Assembly (NCBI GenBank): GCA_026122225.1
Contig: JANEZZ010001570.1
Span: 1,612,001 to 1,676,000 of the forward strand
DNA length: 64,000 nucleotides
From: Heloderma charlesbogerti
Lineage: Eukaryota > Chordata > Lepidosauria > Squamata > Helodermatidae
Direction of reading: 5' to 3'
Shown piece by piece: positions 1 through 10,666 of the stretch; within the stretch, counting starts at the first letter, position 1, and each line of letters opens with the position of its first letter. The notes under the pieces are model-generated. The model was not told where the DNA came from and ran no database searches. It saw nothing but the letters and a program-made list of their open reading frames with translations. Both the position numbers and the translations under genes were made by a program.

Positions 1-1047
1 TGTATGGTTGAACAGGTGGGCATTGTACACATGTAGAAATAAAAAGATCTAGAAGGAAGGACGCCCCCCTGATAAGTCCCTGCCTCGGTCTGTTCTAGCA
101 TCTCTTACTCAACGCACACAGTTAACCCTTTAGTGCCAGCTCTCCTAAAATGGTGTTTCCAGTGGCATTAGTGAGTATCTGCCAGAGACTAATAAACTTG
201 TCAAAATAGTAACCAATTGTTGCACCTGATGGCATGACTGAAAACATACTATTGCTGTTATATTCACTTGCCCTTTGCTTAGATCTCATGCCTCCCCCTT
301 CTCTCACCCTCACCCCACCATTAAAAAATATCTTGAGTATTCCCATGTGTTTTTTCTACTATAATATGGATTATATATGATAAAAGGTTTCATTTTAAAG
401 ATCTTGAGCAGGAGGACCTATGAAACTGAGGTGTTGCTCCCTCTTCTTTTAGACTAAGACCATGTCTGTGATTGGTTACATAATTAATAATAAAAACAAC
501 AACGATGCACTGGAATCAGTGAACAGATGTTATCTAAAAGCCCATAAATCTCCATAATCTACCAGCAGGAGACTGCAACTGGGGCTATTCTGAATTGAAG
601 GTGTTAGCTCTATCCTTGGTGCTGGGAGCCCTGACACCATACCACCACCTACAGAAACCAACTCTTTTTAGCAGAGTTGCATCCCAGTCTGGCTCTCTGA
701 GATTCCCCAAAAGGCCATGCTCTTCCCCTGGCCCCACCCTTTCCTCTAACCACTGGTAATTTGCTGGCTTACCAGCTTTTGCGCTGTCTTTACTCCATTC
801 TGTGAAACGCCTCTCCTGAAAGTAAGAGTGTTACACTAAAATATGCTGGAATTTGGGGTATTTTCTGCCTCACCCTTTTTTTGCCTTTGGACTCACTGGT
901 TTTGCCTGCAGCCCAGCTCACCACTGGAATGCGGCCCCTGAGAGCTTCTCCAAAACGGAATTTGGCTCTTTCAATGAAACTGGTTCCGCTCCTCAGCTTC
1001 AAAGCATGGTTGTTCCCATGCAGGTGAGAAAATGGATACAATTTCCC
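1..1047. other. Unique sequence, no gene recognised
   Basis: I see no recognisable gene, repeat family or RNA here. Short open frames near 790-1050 lack any family signature and overlap on both strands, so I treat them as chance. The last eight bases, AATTTCCC at 1040-1047, are the left target-site duplication of the element that follows. Confidence 0.5.
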
Positions 1048-1879
1048 TAGGGATGGCAGAGAATTCCGCCACGGATCTCAGTGAGGCCGAATGCCAGTGC
1101 ATTCGGCCCCCCGAACTCCATGGCGGAACGGCCTGCCACCCGCGTATCCCCCCTGGGACAAGACTTACCTGGGGTGGATCTTCGGGCGGCGGCTGCAGCG
1201 GCTGGTCTTCCGACCAGCTGCCACCGCCGCCATTTGCAGTCTCGTAAAAAAAAAAAAAATGATGTGATAGGCTATGTAAAGATTTACGTAGCCTATCATG
1301 GCTGGGTTTAAAAAAAACAAACAAACCGCGTACGCAAATGGTGGCGGCTACGGCCGCCACCATTTGCATTCCTTCTTTTTGGCCGTCTTAGTCTACGTAA
1401 ATATTTACGTAGACTATGACGGTGAAAATAAAAGGGAATGCAAATAGCATAATGGGCACTATTTGCGTCCCTTTTTGATTTGCCATTTTAGCCTACGTAA
1501 ATATTTACGTAGGCTAAAAAAGCGAATCAAAAAGGGACGCAAATAGCGCCCGCTATGCTATTTGTGTTCCCCTTTATTTTCACTGTCATAGTCTACATAA
1601 ATATTTACGTAGACTAAGATGGCCAAAAATAAGGAACTCAAATGGTGGCGGCCGTAGCCGCCGCCATTTGCGTACGCGGTTCCCCCCCCCCCCCAGAGCC
1701 CTCCGCGGCCGGAAATCCGGCTGCGTACGGCTCTGGCCTGGGCTGGGCCTGGCCGGCTGCTCCGTGGAGCTTCCGCGGAGCATAGCCGGCCGTGGAGGAT
1801 TCCAGGGGGAGAGAAGGAATGCCTCCCCCCCACCATCAACATAATCCACGGAAAGGTAAGTGACTTCCGTACATCCCTA
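1048..1879 (+). mobile_element. hAT-like palindromic MITE, copy A (complete)
   Basis: This 832-bp element starts TAGGGATGG and ends ACATCCCTA. It is flanked by a perfect 8-bp duplication AATTTCCC (1040-1047 and 1880-1887), the length typical of hAT transposons. The left end module (about 1055-1135) folds into a hairpin. The centre is a large palindrome at 1326-1679 built of smaller palindromes. The right end module is GC-rich. ACTTACC at 1163-1169 and GGTAAGT at 1855-1861 place the same heptamer facing outward at both ends. There is no transposase, so it must be moved in trans. It carries GCCGCCATTT and its complement several times. The 8-bp duplication and termini make the hAT assignment strong; the exact family is unknown to me. 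Confidence 0.93.
1326..1679. repeat. Hierarchical palindrome inside copy A
   Basis: The outer arms CCGCGTACG (1326-1334) and CGTACGCGG (1671-1679) are symmetric about 1502.5. That point is also the exact centre of an inner palindrome, GCCTACGTAAAT/ATTTACGTAGGC. Between them lie further palindromes with arms GTCTACGTAAAT and hairpins ending in ATTTGCGT. The whole 354 bp is one near-palindrome made of smaller ones. Confidence 0.88.
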
Positions 1880-2892
1880 AATTTCCCACGTGGTTTGTTT
1901 TATCATCATAGTTAGCAGTCAGTCAGATTATACCAGGGTGCTTGATAGTTTTGTCATTAGTATGGTTGCTAGCAAGAACATCACAGTAAACCACATGGGT
2001 ATGAGAATTTAGAAGGTCTCTTATTGGTCTGGGAACAACTGCCGGATCAGCAGCTGTCATACTGTCAATTGCACATCACAATGCACACAGGAATTCCTGT
2101 GAAATCAAGACCCTTCTAAGACACACATAGAGATACACTGTGGCCCACTCCTTTCCAGGCCCCCAGTGCATTCATTGCCCACATGCTTCATGAGAGCTGA
2201 AGGAGGAAAAGAGTGCCACAAATTTAATATGACGTTCTCCTTGACACATGGCCCACAAGGGAGAAAATGGATCACATCCATAGTTTAAAATTATATTTCA
2301 AAAGAAAGTCTGTGTATATATAACTGCATTATCTTTCTCTCAGATAAATCTATCCATCTGATTTTTAAATTTTATCCATCAGATAAAAGGCAGGGATTGG
2401 ATTTTGATTGAATTTTATGTTGTTGATGGGGTATTGATATTCTGAAAGGGTGAAGCACAGCGTTTGAGAAGTCCCACTTCAGACCTTGCATTGTAATGCA
2501 TTTTGGATTGCCCCACCCTTGCATTTGGAAAATGGATATAGGTATTAAGCTGGTATTTGAACATCAACAGGAAAATTATGCAGTAAATGGGCATATCATT
2601 GTGATATCTCAATGCGAGTCAAGGGAGACACCATATTACAGTGTGTTTTACATCTCTCCCTTTAAACAGGCATGGGAGCAAGCTGGTGTCCAAACCTGGA
2701 ATTCAGAACTGTGGAAATATACATACCAACTATTATTCCAGCATCTCAATCTTCCAAGCAGAAATCACATTATAAGATATTCGCATTTTCCTCCCCCTGC
2801 CACCCACACTCCATTAAAAAGAAGTGTCAGGTTTGGGCTGCTATTCAAGCAGATTTTGTTCTGAGTATGCATACTACAGTTTATTCCAATTG
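1880..2892. other. Unique AT-rich sequence
   Basis: After the right target-site duplication of copy A (1880-1887) I see no recognisable gene or repeat. The open frames near 2496-2864 overlap in several frames and show no protein family. Confidence 0.45.
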
Positions 2893-3068
2893 TTCAGTGG
2901 TATATGGAAGGCACCAGGTTTAATCCCTAGCATCTCCACGTGAATGGATTGGATAGGAGGTGATGTGGCAGGCCTCTGCCTGAGACACTGAAGAGCCAAT
3001 CCAAGTAGTGGACAATGCTGAGCTGGATGGACAAATCATCTGACAAGGTATCAGGCAGCCTCCTTATG
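2893..3068 (+). mobile_element. tRNA-derived SINE, diverged copy
   Basis: The left part retains a tRNA-like segment: CAGTGGTA near an A-box position and a B-box-like GGTTTAATCCCTAG. The body (GGTGATGTGGCAGGCCTCTG, ACAATGCTGAGCTGGATGG) matches, on the opposite strand, the SINE at 12276-12459. The 5' end is degraded. It is an old non-autonomous retroposon of a family I know from squamates and turtles by sequence but cannot name with certainty. Confidence 0.6.
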
Positions 3069-3154
3069 ACATTTACACCCTGCCTTTTAGTAAAACTTTC
3101 AAGAAGGCTAATACAAGGGTTAAAAATATAGCAACAACTAGAACAATACATTAA

Positions 3155-3260
3155 GGGTGCAATCCTTAGACAGGAAGAAAAGTGCTGCAAGTCCCAGCAT
3201 TTTCCAACCAGCATGGGAGTTGTAGGACGTCTTCCGTCTAAATATGCATAAGATTGCACC
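3155..3260. mobile_element. Small MITE with GGGTGCAATCC terminal repeat
   Basis: It starts GGGTGCAATCCTTAG after TAA (3152-3154) and ends with the near-complement ATAAGATTGCACC before TTTA. The same termini occur at 46950-47039, 48175-48561, 56119-56225 and 56229-56673. A TTA/TAA target suggests PIF/Harbinger, although this copy's ends are eroded. Confidence 0.5.
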
Positions 3261-3268
3261 TTTATTCA

Positions 3269-3810
3269 TAGGGATGGCAGAGAAATCTGCCACAGACTCC
3301 AATGAGTCCTAAAGAATCTGGCCCCCCAGAGTCCATGGCGGAATGGACTACCCCCCCCAAATCCCCCTGGGACGGACCCTACCTGGCGGTGGCTGGTCTG
3401 GGTCATCATCTTCATTCCGCAGCCATCCGCTGCCAGGCTGCGGAACAAAATGGTATCCGGCATAGGGGACGCCATTTGCATCCCTGCCCTTTGCCGTGAT
3501 TGGCTACGTAAATGTTTACGTAGCCAATCACAAAAAGAGCAGGAATGCAAATGGTGTCCTCTATGCCATTTGTGTCCCTGCTTTTTGCCGTGATAGGCTA
3601 TGTAAATATTTACATAGCCAATCACGGCCAAGGGCAGGGACGCAAATGGCGTCCCTACGCCGGATCCCATTTGCGGCTGCAGCCCAGCAGCAGATGGAAG
3701 TCCAGCTGTGGAGCTGACCGGGCAGGATTCCGCAGGGAGGGACGGATCGCCTCCCCCCCCCCCCTGTGGACACCCGGATTGGTACAGGGTGAGTATTCCA
3801 TACACCCCTA
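3269..3810 (+). mobile_element. hAT-like palindromic MITE, copy B
   Basis: The element starts TAGGGATGG and ends TACACCCCTA. Flanks TTTATTCA (3261-3268) and CTTATTAA (3811-3818) match at 6 of 8 positions, so this copy is older than most. It is a short variant. Two palindromes with arms GGCTACGTAAA/TTTACGTAGCC and GGCTATGTAAA/TTTACATAGCC flank a centre near 3559 and are joined by CATTTGCRTCCCTGC hairpin arms. Confidence 0.83.
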
Positions 3811-3946
3811 CTTATTAAAGGTTCAAAATGAGGTTTCTTCAAACAGTAGAAGCTTTGTGCTCTCAGAATAGCATCATTGTATATAACCCTGAATGTATGT
3901 GTGATCTTTGCTATAGATTTGATACAAACAACCCACACACAACACT

Positions 3947-3972
3947 TCTCTCTCTCTCTCTCTCTCTCTCTC
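3947..3972 (+). repeat. (TC)n microsatellite
   Basis: This is an uninterrupted TC run followed by TCCCTCCCTC. It is a simple repeat with no associated gene seen. Confidence 0.95.
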
Positions 3973-4013
3973 CCTCCCTCTGCAGATACATGTCCTAGCA
4001 TCGTTTAAAAATA

Positions 4014-4274
4014 GTGTGGTGTAGTGTGGTGTAGTGCGGTGTAGTGGCAAGAGTGTTGGACTAGGAGCTGGGAGATCTGGCTTCTAGTCCGCACTCAGCC
4101 ATGGAAGCTCACTGGGTGACTTTGGGCCAGTCACAGACTCTCAGCCCAACCCACCTCACAGGGTTGTTGTTGTGAGGATAAAATGGAGAGGAGGTGGATA
4201 ATGTAAGCCGCCTTGGGTTCCTTGCAAGAGGAAAAAAGGCGGGGTATAAATGCAATAAATAAATAAATAAATAT
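4014..4274 (+). mobile_element. MIR-type CORE-SINE
   Basis: A tRNA-like head (GTAGTGGCAAGAGTGTTGGA) is followed by the core motif ACTGGGTGACTTTGGGCCAG and CCTCACAGGGTTGTTG. It ends with GGCGGGTATAAATGCAATAA-like sequence and an (AATA)n tail. This order is that of squamate MIR-related SINEs whose 3' end resembles L2, which is thought to mobilise them. The copy looks near full length. Confidence 0.82.
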
Positions 4275-5048
4275 TTACTAGTGGAACAATTCTAAAATAT
4301 GCTTAAGGTGAGCATTATGTTACCTTTACATTGATAATACACTGATGTCATAGGCAGATGATTTGGTGCAAAAATGATTATGAATGGAGTGCTGCATGTT
4401 TTTTTTTCCTCCCCATCCCACACCAAATACAAATTATATATTTGTGTTTTTGAGACACCATTGAAAATCCTGGTTTGTTCCTGTCAAATATAGTTTATTA
4501 CACACACTGCTGCTGGAGACTGAAATAATCAAAGGCTAGTTACACATTCTACAGCCTTTCTCTCTTATATTATATTTAGAGATAAATTGTTTTTGAGGCA
4601 GACTGTACTGACTGTGCATAATGCCTTTATCTTTAAACAGCCACAATAGCTCAATATTTACAAAGAAAAAAAATGTATCCCATGATGTGGAAGCTAAGGG
4701 TGAGAAAAGCAAGGTGAGAAGGTGTTTTAAAAAGATACAGATACAGAAAAATCCTCAAATCTCATTTGGCTCAGGGCAAAGGTGATTATCAAGAATGGGA
4801 TTATTGGAAGTCTCCAAATGTGTCCTTCCTGGTGATGGGGAACAAAATGTGAAGTGAAATAATAACACCACTAGGAGAATCACCCACTACCACCTTTACC
4901 AAAACCTTCAGGCAGAGAGAGGATGTTTATTGGCAATTTTATGTAGGGGAAGGAATCCAGTGATAAAATGTGAACTATTTATCTTCTCAGTTACTATAAG
5001 GAAGGAACTGGGGATGTTACTAGGCCAGATGTAGCTTCTGTGCCTATT
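4275..5048. other. Unique sequence
   Basis: I see no gene or named repeat in this AT-rich stretch. Confidence 0.45.
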
Positions 5049-5062
5049 GCTACCAAGATATG

Positions 5063-5657
5063 TTGTTGTTGTTGTTGTTCAGTCGTTAAGTCGTGTCCGG
5101 CTCTTCGTGACCCCATGGACCATAGCACGCCAGGCCTTCATGTCCTCCGCTCTCTCCCGGAGTGTGCTCAAGTTCATATTCATTGCATCGGTGATGCTAT
5201 CTAGCCATCTCATCCTCTGCCGTCCCCTTCTCCTTTTGCCTTCAATCTTTCCCAGCATCAGGGTCTTTTCCAGGGAGTTTTCTCTTCGCATTAGGTGGCC
5301 AAAATATTTGAGCTTCAGCTTCAGTATCTGTCCTTCCAATGAGCAGTGAGGGTTGATTTCCTTACTACAGGTAAGGTGGTCTGGTACTCCCATCTCTTTA
5401 AGGATTTGCCACAGTTTGTTGTGATCCACACAATCAAAGGCTTTAAAATAGTCAATGAAGCAGAAATAGACGTTTTTCTGGAATTCTCTTGCTTTCTCCA
5501 TGTTCCAGCGAATGTTGGTGATTCGATCTCTAGTTCCTCTGCCTCTTCGAAACCCAGCTTGTATTTCTGGTACTTCTCAGTTCACATACTGCTGAAGCCA
5601 GGCTTGTAGGATTTTGAGCATAACCTTGCTGGCATGTGAAATGAGCGCAATTGTATG
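5063..5657 (-). mobile_element. BovB (RTE) LINE, internally deleted copy
   Basis: On the minus strand this carries BovB ORF2 pieces: a reverse-transcriptase segment containing FIDYFKAFDCVDHNKLW, then a C-terminal segment with KYFGHLMRRENSLEKTLMLG and a 3' end CAGTCGTTAAGTCGTGTCCG on the plus strand next to a (TTG)n tail. The two coding pieces join near 5365 with the intervening region missing. The copy is flanked by GCTACCAAGATATG at 5049-5062 and 5658-5671, a plausible 14-bp target-site duplication. It is not functional. Confidence 0.88.
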
Positions 5658-5671
5658 GCTACCAAGATATG

Positions 5672-7221
5672 TTGTAGTTGTTCAGTCATTCAGTCGAGTC
5701 CAACTCTTCGTGACCCCATGGACCATAGCACACCAGGCCTTCCTGTCCTGCACTCTCTCCCGGAGTGTGCTCAAGTTAGGGATGTCGGAGAATTTCTCCA
5801 TGAATATCCGGGAGGCCGAATGCCAACACATTCGGGGCCCCAAAATTGGTGGAGAAACGGTCCGCCCCCCCCCAGAATGGGACTTACCTTTGTTGATTGT
5901 CCCTGGCGCTGGTGGCTCCCAGCGGCGGTTCGGTGGCGGTGCGGCGGCGGTGGCCGGTCTTCCGACCAGCTGCCACCGCCGCCATTTCCAAGTAAAAAAA
6001 CAACAACAACAACCAACGTGATAGGCTATGTAAAGATTTACGTAGCCTATCACGGATAGATTTTCAAAAAACACCGTGATAGGCTACGTAAATCTTTACA
6101 TAGCCTATCACGGCTGACTTTGGGGGGGGGGAAGCGCGTACGCAAATGGCGGCGCCCATGGGCGCCGCCATTTGCGTACGTGCTTTTTTTTTTCTTCCCA
6201 AAGTCAGCCATGATAGGTCAGGTAAATATTTACGTAGCCTATCACGGCTGACTGCAGGGGCGTAAACGGCGGCAGCTACGGCCGCCGCCATTTGCGTCCT
6301 GGCAGGAGACGAGATTCGCGACCGATGGAACGGGGAGCCTCCCACCCTGGCAAGAATTTCAGCCGGAGGGATGGGGCACCTCCCCCCCGGCCAGAATTTC
6401 AGTGGAGAGGGATGGGGCGCCTCCCACCCCACCCAGAATTTCAGGGGGAGGGACGGAGCGCCTCCCCCCCACGGCAAAGCAAGCTGCGGGAGCAGGTAAG
6501 GCACTTTCATCCATCCCTAGCTCAAGTCCATATTCATTGCATCGGTGATGCTATCTAGCCATCTCATCCTCTGCTGTCCCCCTCTCCTGTTGCCTTCAAT
6601 CTTTCCCAGCATCAGGGTCTTTTCCAGAGAGTTTTCTCTTCACATTAGGTGGCCAAAATATTTGAGCTTCAGCTTCAGTATCTGTCCTTCCAATGAGCAG
6701 TCAGGGTTGATTTCCTTTAGGATGGACTGATTTGACCTCCTTGCAGTCCAGGGGACTCGTAAGAGTCTTCTCCAGCACCACAGTTTGAAAGCATCAATTC
6801 TTTGGCGCCCAGCCTTCCTTATAGTTCAGCTCTCACAGCCATATGTTGCTACTGGGAAAACCATAGCTTTGATTACACGAACCTTTGTTGGCAAGGTGAT
6901 GTCTCTGCTTCTTACTATGCTGTCTAGGTTTGCCATAGCTTTCCTCCCAAGGAGCAAGCGTCTTTTAATTTCATGGCTACAGTCACCATCTGCAGTGATC
7001 TTGGAGCCCAAGAAAATAAAATCTGTCACTGCTTCCATTTCTTCCCCTTCGATATGCCAGGAAATGATGGGGCCTGATGCCATGATCTTCGTTTTTTTAA
7101 TGTTGAGTTTCAAACCAGCTTTTGCACTCTCCTCTTTCGCCCTCAACAAGAGGCTCTTTAGATCCTCTTCACTTTCTGCCATTAGGGTGGTATCGTCTGC
7201 GTATCTGAGGTTGTTGATAAT
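5672..7221 (-). mobile_element. BovB (RTE) LINE, 5'-truncated, split by hAT copy C
   Basis: The minus strand encodes BovB ORF2 C-terminal sequence, including KAGLKLNIKKTKIMASGP and FLGSKITADGDCSHEIKRRL (6826-7182), then the 3' end at 5672-5776. It is cut at 5777 by copy C and resumes at 6528 after an 8-bp duplication. The 5' truncation falls just past the reverse-transcriptase motif region, near 7221. It lies directly next to the preceding BovB copy. Confidence 0.9.
5777..6519 (+). mobile_element. hAT-like palindromic MITE, copy C, inside BovB
   Basis: The element runs from TAGGGATGT to CATCCCTA with a perfect duplication GCTCAAGT (5769-5776 and 6520-6527). The interrupted BovB reads straight through once the insert and one duplication are discounted, as the uninterrupted copy at 5160-5190 shows. 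The central palindrome is centred at about 6158 on GCGCCCATGGGCGC, so it is a reduced form of the full structure. The right end holds tandem CAGAATTTCAG...GCGCCTCCC units. Confidence 0.95.
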
Positions 7222-9449
7222 TTAGCCCTCCTATACAGGAGGGACTCAGGAAATGGTTGCTAGGCTACCTCAGGACACACTGCACAACACGTTCTGAGTC
7301 AGCCTTTCCCCATACCCCAGACAGAACAAAATTTCAGGACCCGCTAAAGGCAGTTCTACTGTCACAGATAGTACTGCATTTGCAGGAGCCAGCAAAGTGG
7401 AACATGTAGATGGGTGGCAGGAAGACTGGCCAAGGAAAATGGTGGAGGAATACCCTGGAAGTTCCCTGGGGAGCATGAGGGAAATGCAGAGCCATATAAG
7501 CATGAATGGGGGAACTTAGCCTCATCCCTGGCCATTAATCACTAGAGCTATTATCAGTGGTGTAGTGGAGGCAGGGCTTGCAGGGACACAGCCCCAGCAC
7601 TTTTTCATTAGAGGGGACTCTGATGTCACCTGCCACCCCCCTCAGAATTCCTTGTTCCCTCTGAGCTAAGCTGCAATCCTCACTGTAGCTGTGGGGGGAA
7701 TGAATTTTCCAAGCAACAATATATTGTTCCTTGTTGGAATGCAAAGTGTTTGGGATGACTTGGTCTGGAATGGGCAATTAAGACCTCTTCGCTTTACCAA
7801 AGACGTGCTCCTGGTGGAGAAGAAAACTCCTAGAACTGGTTTGTTGATATGGATCGACACAGCAGCCTGAAATTTTTGGACTGCCCTTGAAGACTGTCAC
7901 AATGAGCTCCTGCATTTCCAAATTTACCACTACATCGCTGGCTATTATAGTACAGTGGGACACTCTGTACTATATAGCAGTATAGTACATGTGGAAAAGA
8001 CACACACACACACACACACACTTTAAAATAAATTATTAAAATAACAATCCCTACATCTTCCTCTGTAAGTGACAATAACCTAGATCAGCTCAGGCCTTGA
8101 GGTGGATTCTCAGTATACCAGTCAACAAGTCAGCCCAACTAAATTAAATGCTTATTTAATGTCAATCCCATTAAAAAGCACCATTTGTCAATATACAAAC
8201 CCATAAAAATTGCTGCTTATGATGACAGAGCTAGAAATGAAAAAAGTCTCTCCTGCACCTGCTGCTTTTCTAAGATAACTTACCCAAATATAGCTGAAGA
8301 GCAGAAGGCTCAGTGTTTCAGGCAGGATTATTTATTGATATATTGCAATTTAATCAACAGGCTCAGTCAATCCTAGGTGAAGCAGACTTTCCCTAGGCTT
8401 CCTAAGTCTCCTGATTTTTCAGGACATTAAAAACAAGAGCCACATGATTATGCCTTCAATCGAAAACCACACATTTCAGTACAAAGAAATAGCCTATTAT
8501 TTATTTATTTTTAAAAGATGTGATATAAAGAAAAGTTGAGATGCAGTGGCCAAACTATTTAGATTATCTAGAATCCAGTACCCAAACACACCTGCTCATA
8601 CCCACGTATAGTTGACACCAGAATGAGCCTCTGCTATTCTTTTATCTGAAATAACTTTGTTCAGTGCTCTTAGGATGTCCTACATTTAGTTTTTAAAATT
8701 CTGTTACTAGGTAGGGATAGTCTGGGACAAAGTCCAGTGGTTTCAGAGAGGCCCAGGGGAAGAACATAGCCAATCCAGCAGGTCTCAGTGTACTGCGCTC
8801 TGAGGAAACCAGTCGCCATTTTGTGGTTGGCAGCTGAGGAGAGCTCCTGATACCTGAAACACTTGGAACTCTGCATTCGCCTCTCCACCAAAACATACAA
8901 AAAACTTACACTTGTACTTAATTTGTAATTGACTTTTTATTCCAATGCCCACAGGGCAAAAAAATAAATAAAAATGAAGTGGCATTTAGTACAAAGAGCC
9001 CAATGATGCCTGTTCCATTGTACCTTTGTCTAATCTACATAGGGGCAACCCATAGTCCATGGGCCCTTGAGTGACTTGGCAACAGCTCGTGTGGGTGCCC
9101 AGCATCTGGCATTACTAAAATGAGGTTGCTCTCTGTAGTTGGCCTTCTGGGCATGGGTGCTGGAATATCTGCTAGACGGCACTCTAGCAACCACCTTCAG
9201 AAAGGTGACTGCAGAGAGTGATATTGTATCTAGCACTTGGAATGGGAGATTTTCACGGGAGTCACACAGCAGATAAAATGCTTAAATTTTCCCCTCTGCA
9301 ATGTCCATGAAAATCCCCCACCACCACCACCACCATGCTAGGAAGTTGAGTAAAAGAAAAAAGGGGGAAAATGTGTGCATGTGATTTTTTCCCAAAGCTT
9401 CCTAGTGCAAGGGGGATTTTATAGGCATCACAGGGAGCCCTTCTTTGTG
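7222..9449. other. Unique sequence with a short (CA)n run
   Basis: I recognise no gene. A (CA)n tract lies at about 8001-8021 and a (CCA)n tract at about 9317-9336. The overlapping frames at 7530-7960 have no family signature. Confidence 0.45.
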
Positions 9450-9554
9450 AGTGTGATGTGGCTGCAAAAAAGGCAAATGCTATTTTGGGTCGCATTGATA
9501 GAAGCATAGCTTCCAAATCCCATGAAGTACTAGTTTCTGGAGTACTAGTTTCTG

Positions 9555-10069
9555 GAATACTGTGTCCAGTTATGGGCACCACACTTTAAGAAGGAAGGAT
9601 GCAGACAAACTGGAGAGGGTTCAGAGGAGGGCAACAAAGATGATCAGGGGACTGGAAACAAAGCCCTGTGAAGAGAGACTGAAAGAACTGGGCATGTTTA
9701 GCCTTGAGAAGAGAAGACTGAGGGGAGATATGATAGCACTCTTCAAGTACTTGAAAGGTTGTCACAGAGAGGAAGGCCATGAACTCTTCTCGATCATCCC
9801 AGAGTGCAGGACACGGAATAATGGGCTCAAGTGACAGGAAGCCAGATTCCGGCTGAACATCAGGAGAAACTTCCTGACTGTTACAGCAATACGACAATGG
9901 AACCAATTACCTAGGGAGGTGGTGGGCTCTCCCACACTGGAGGCGTTCAAGACGAGGCTGGACAGCCATCTGTCGGGGATGCTCTGACTTGAATTCCTGC
10001 ACTGAGCAGGGGGTTGGACTCAATGGCCTTGTAGGCCCCTTCCAACCCCACTATTCTATGATTCTATGA
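9555..10069 (+). mobile_element. CR1 LINE 3' end
   Basis: The frame at 9562-9834 encodes the conserved CR1 ORF2 C-terminus ([43 protein letters not shown]). Downstream are the CR1 segments GGTGGGCTCTCC, GGTTGGACTCAATGGCCTTG and the terminal ATTCTATGATTCTATGA repeats that mark CR1 3' ends. It is 5' truncated. A stop at 9832-9834 and other changes leave only a fragment. Sequence from about 9450 may belong to the same element. Confidence 0.93.
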
Positions 10070-10101
10070 GTGTGTGTGTGTAAGGGAGGGGAGAAGGGTA
10101 A

Positions 10102-10135
<34 letters not shown>

Positions 10136-10196
10136 ATGCACACGTGCGTATGTCTCTCTGTGTGAAGGATATTTGTGTGTTTATGAGTGTGTGTGT
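10070..10196 (+). repeat. (TG)n-rich microsatellite
   Basis: Interrupted TG/GT tracts follow directly on the CR1 3' end, the longest at about 10104-10133. The adjacent frame is only low-complexity translation. Confidence 0.9.
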
Positions 10197-10666
10197 AGTT
10201 GGTGCAACCACCATGCAACCCCTATAAGATTCTCAAGCCACCAATCCAGCTCTCAGCCCAAAAAAGGTTAGCAGCTCCTGGTCTAGTCTTTCTTTGTCAT
10301 ATTTGATTCTCCTGACATTTTTATAGTAGGGTTATCAGCAATGCATAATGTGGTGTTCCTGTCCTCTGCTTCCAAGGCCCAGCATCACCCTAGCAATAGA
10401 TTTAATATTGCCCTACTTCGAGGGGAGCCCGCAGCCTATAGAGGTCTTCTATACCTTCCTGGCCTGAGGATGTGACCCTCCCATCAACTTATTCCCTGCA
10501 GCTTCTCCTAACCCTCAGCCACACAGGAGCATGAGACTGCAGAAACAGACATGGGCCCTTTAAAAACTCTAGTCAACACCCATTGGGGTGGAGCCACTGG
10601 AAAGCCAGGCTCTGCCAGCCTTTTAAAGGCCTCAGTTGACTGCATTTTTGTAGCTGAAACAATGGG

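Noticed and set aside
1262..1690. Regularly spaced palindromic repeats that resemble a CRISPR array
   Set aside because: Spacers are not unique; they are themselves inverted repeats, and the whole lies between transposon ends with a target duplication in a vertebrate genome.
3496..3717. Recurring VIGYVNIYVAYHG-type peptides in many frames
   Set aside because: They are the translation of the GTGATAGGCTACGTAAATATTTACGTAGCC palindromes, open in both directions, and not a protein family.
5655..6074. Proline- and glycine-rich open frames within hAT-like copies (also at 29426, 51357, 56748, 60464 and elsewhere)
   Set aside because: They are open on several frames and both strands at once, because GC-rich palindromes rarely contain stops. 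They hold no transposase motif.
10074..10271. A cysteine/valine-rich small protein
   Set aside because: It is translation of a (TG)n microsatellite.
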